Below, piece after piece: positions 62,876 to 64,000 of a stretch of 64,000 bases of DNA; within the stretch, counting starts at the first letter, position 1, and each line of letters begins with the position of its first letter. The stretch is taken from NCBI GenBank assembly GCA_937124965.1, contig CAKZLB010000074.1, forward strand, positions 1 to 64,000, read 5' to 3'. The notes beneath the pieces are model-generated. The model saw nothing but the letters and a program-made list of their open reading frames with translations. It was not told the origin of the DNA and made no database searches. Made by a program: the position numbers and the translations under genes. This DNA comes from an uncultured Bacteroidota bacterium (GTDB lineage: Bacteria; Bacteroidota; Bacteroidia; NS11-12g; UBA9320).

Positions 62876-64000
62876 TTAGGCCTCAATCGCCTCGAAATTA
62901 TTTATCTCAATATTGTTTGCCTTTAGTGAGTGCATCAGACTATATAAGCCGAAGAAGGTGCGATTTACATAAATGAAGTGTTTAGACCCTCTGTTTCCAT
63001 TCATCTTCCGTAGGGTGGTATCTTTTGCAAACTTTTCACCTAATGTGGCTATTTCAGTAAAAAAGGCCTCATCAGAAAAATCGAAGGTAGGAGAATTTAA
63101 CGGTCTGGTGAATATTGACAACAACTGATAGAACATCTCTGTGAAGAATTCAATTTCCTCCTGAGTGTCCTCAGGCTTAATAATTTCTAGATCTTTGAGT
63201 TTTCCAAGAAACAAAGGTTTATCTTGAAACACTGCTGCATCGGCTAATTCAAAATATGGGATGTAAAACTCTTCAGGGATTTCTTTCATACATCCAAAAT
63301 CTAGGGCAATCAACTCTCCATTTTCTGTCACTAGAAAGTTTCCTGGATGAGGATCCGCATGAACTTTTTTCAGCACATGAACTTGATACATGTAAAAATC
63401 CCAAAGAGTTTGTCCAACCTTATTTGCTAAATGAGCATCTGAGTTTTGCTTCGCAAATTCTGAAAGATGTATACCAGTCATCCAGTCCATGGTAATAATT
63501 CTATCTGAAGATAGTTCAGGATAATATGATGGAAATTTTAAGTTTGGGATGTGTTCACAAGCATTTGCAACTTCTTGGCTTTGATTAATTTCATTTAAAT
63601 AGTCCGTTTCGTCAATTAGCTTCTCCTCAACTTCTTTAAAGTATTTGTCTGAGTCTTTCCCTTTGATGTTAAACATTTTCATGGCGATAGGCTTAACCAT
63701 TGCCAAATCGCTGCTAATACTTTCCGAAACCCCAGGATACTGAATTTTGACAGCAAGAGTTCTACCGTCCTTTTTCGCTTGGTGTACTTGACCGATACTG
63801 GCAGCATTGATAGAGGAAGAGTTAAACTCATCGAATAACTCGGATGGAGTTTTGCCGAAATAACGTGTAAAGGTTTTTATAACTAACGCGGGCGATAGTG
63901 GAGGAACAGAAAACTGGGATAACGAAAACTTTTCGACATATGCTTGAGGTAAGATGTTCTGTTCCATGCTCAGCATTTGAGCAACTTTAAGAGCGCTTCC
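62876..64000 (-). CDS. AarF/UbiB (ABC1) family kinase-like protein, 5' end beyond the window
   Basis: The frame is open to the right edge, so the N-terminus is missing; an internal Met at 63976 is not the start. Visible family blocks are GSALKVAQMLS (the KxGQ-like motif), SSINAASIGQVHQAKKDG (the Ala-rich loop), LAVKIQYPGV with the nucleotide-binding Lys, HADPHPGNFLV (catalytic Asp block) and ALDFGCMKEI (metal-binding DFG). UbiB-type proteins are atypical kinases or ATPases that support quinone synthesis or lipid handling. About 375 residues are seen here, roughly 60-80% of the expected length. Confidence 0.88.
   Translation of the reverse strand, partial: GSALKVAQMLSMEQNILPQAYVEKFSLSQFSVPPLSPALVIKTFTRYFGKTPSELFDEFNSSSINAASIGQVHQAKKDGRTLAVKIQYPGVSESISSDLAMVKPIAMKMFNIKGKDSDKYFKEVEEKLIDETDYLNEINQSQEVANACEHIPNLKFPSYYPELSSDRIITMDWMTGIHLSEFAKQNSDAHLANKVGQTLWDFYMYQVHVLKKVHADPHPGNFLVTENGELIALDFGCMKEIPEEFYIPYFELADAAVFQDKPLFLGKLKDLEIIKPEDTQEEIEFFTEMFYQLLSIFTRPLNSPTFDFSDEAFFTEIATLGEKFAKDTTLRKMNGNRGSKHFIYVNRTFFGLYSLMHSLKANNIEINNFEAIEA

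Overview
The window is about 64 kb of low-GC chromosome from a marine- or aquatic-type Bacteroidota, most likely Flavobacteriia or a close relative. Supporting signs are type IX secretion (T9SS) sorting domains of type A (40786-42648) and type B (46546-51387), many short lipoproteins with exported tails, frequent TTG/GTG starts, the Bacteroidetes -7 promoter box TAnnTTTG before many genes, and a Bacteroidetes-style envelope operon. No rRNA, tRNA, CRISPR array, insertion sequence or prophage gene was seen. Nearly all genes look chromosomal and intact.

Layout. 1-4.1 kb: gene-poor stretch with a membrane glycosyltransferase-like gene, a small membrane protein and a lipoprotein. 4.2-9.4 kb: an S9-peptidase-like lipoprotein that has lost its catalytic residues, a partner lipoprotein, a FemAB/GNAT-like protein and a DUF4139 protein. 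9.5-17.9 kb: a co-directional envelope run (flippase, dUTPase, sugar nucleotidyltransferase, TPR lipoprotein, DUF4292 lipoprotein, EnvC-like murein hydrolase activator), then an outer-membrane-type protein and a small membrane protein. 17.9-19.9 kb: a family 2 glycosyltransferase fused to a polyprenyl-phosphate sugar transferase-like half that lacks a recognisable catalytic core.

19.9-28.6 kb is the most unusual region. It holds an exported M28 peptidase, then a compact minus-strand cluster of an exported trypsin-like protease with ankyrin repeats, an exported caspase homologue whose catalytic Cys is Gly, and an exported caspase with an intact His/Cys dyad and a DUF4384-like tail. A plus-strand group diverges from it: a small exported protein, a DksA/TraR zinc-finger protein, a SprT-like metalloprotein and an exported C1 papain-like peptidase. 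I propose the caspase, pseudo-caspase and trypsin-ankyrin trio as the best candidate for an undescribed envelope proteolysis system.

28.6-46 kb is mostly housekeeping: MscL, an MFS exporter, a GGGP synthase, B12-dependent ribonucleotide reductase, phosphatidylserine decarboxylase, glutamate dehydrogenase, CdsA, a CPBP protease, DusB, a T9SS cargo protein, a GH3 enzyme and TrhO. Between the last two lies a four-helix-bundle (S23-type) gene flanked by inverted arrays of a 7-bp repeat, which looks like an uncharacterised small element. 46-57.4 kb: an LEA-like helical protein, a 1613-residue PKD adhesin-like T9SS protein, an MBOAT acyltransferase with its partner, and two tandem TlpA-type thioredoxin paralogues. 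57.5-64 kb: an alkyltransferase-like protein and the rimP-nusA-infB operon. The leader of that operon carries a terminator-like hairpin just before rimP, downstream of a well-formed promoter. The last gene, an AarF/UbiB-type kinase, runs off the right edge.

A recurring theme is homologues that have lost catalytic residues: S9 (Ser to Lys), caspase (Cys to Gly), the EnvC LytM domain, the MGMT-like protein (Cys to Ala) and the sugar-transferase half of the GT2 fusion. All functional calls come from reading motifs by eye. No database search was run.
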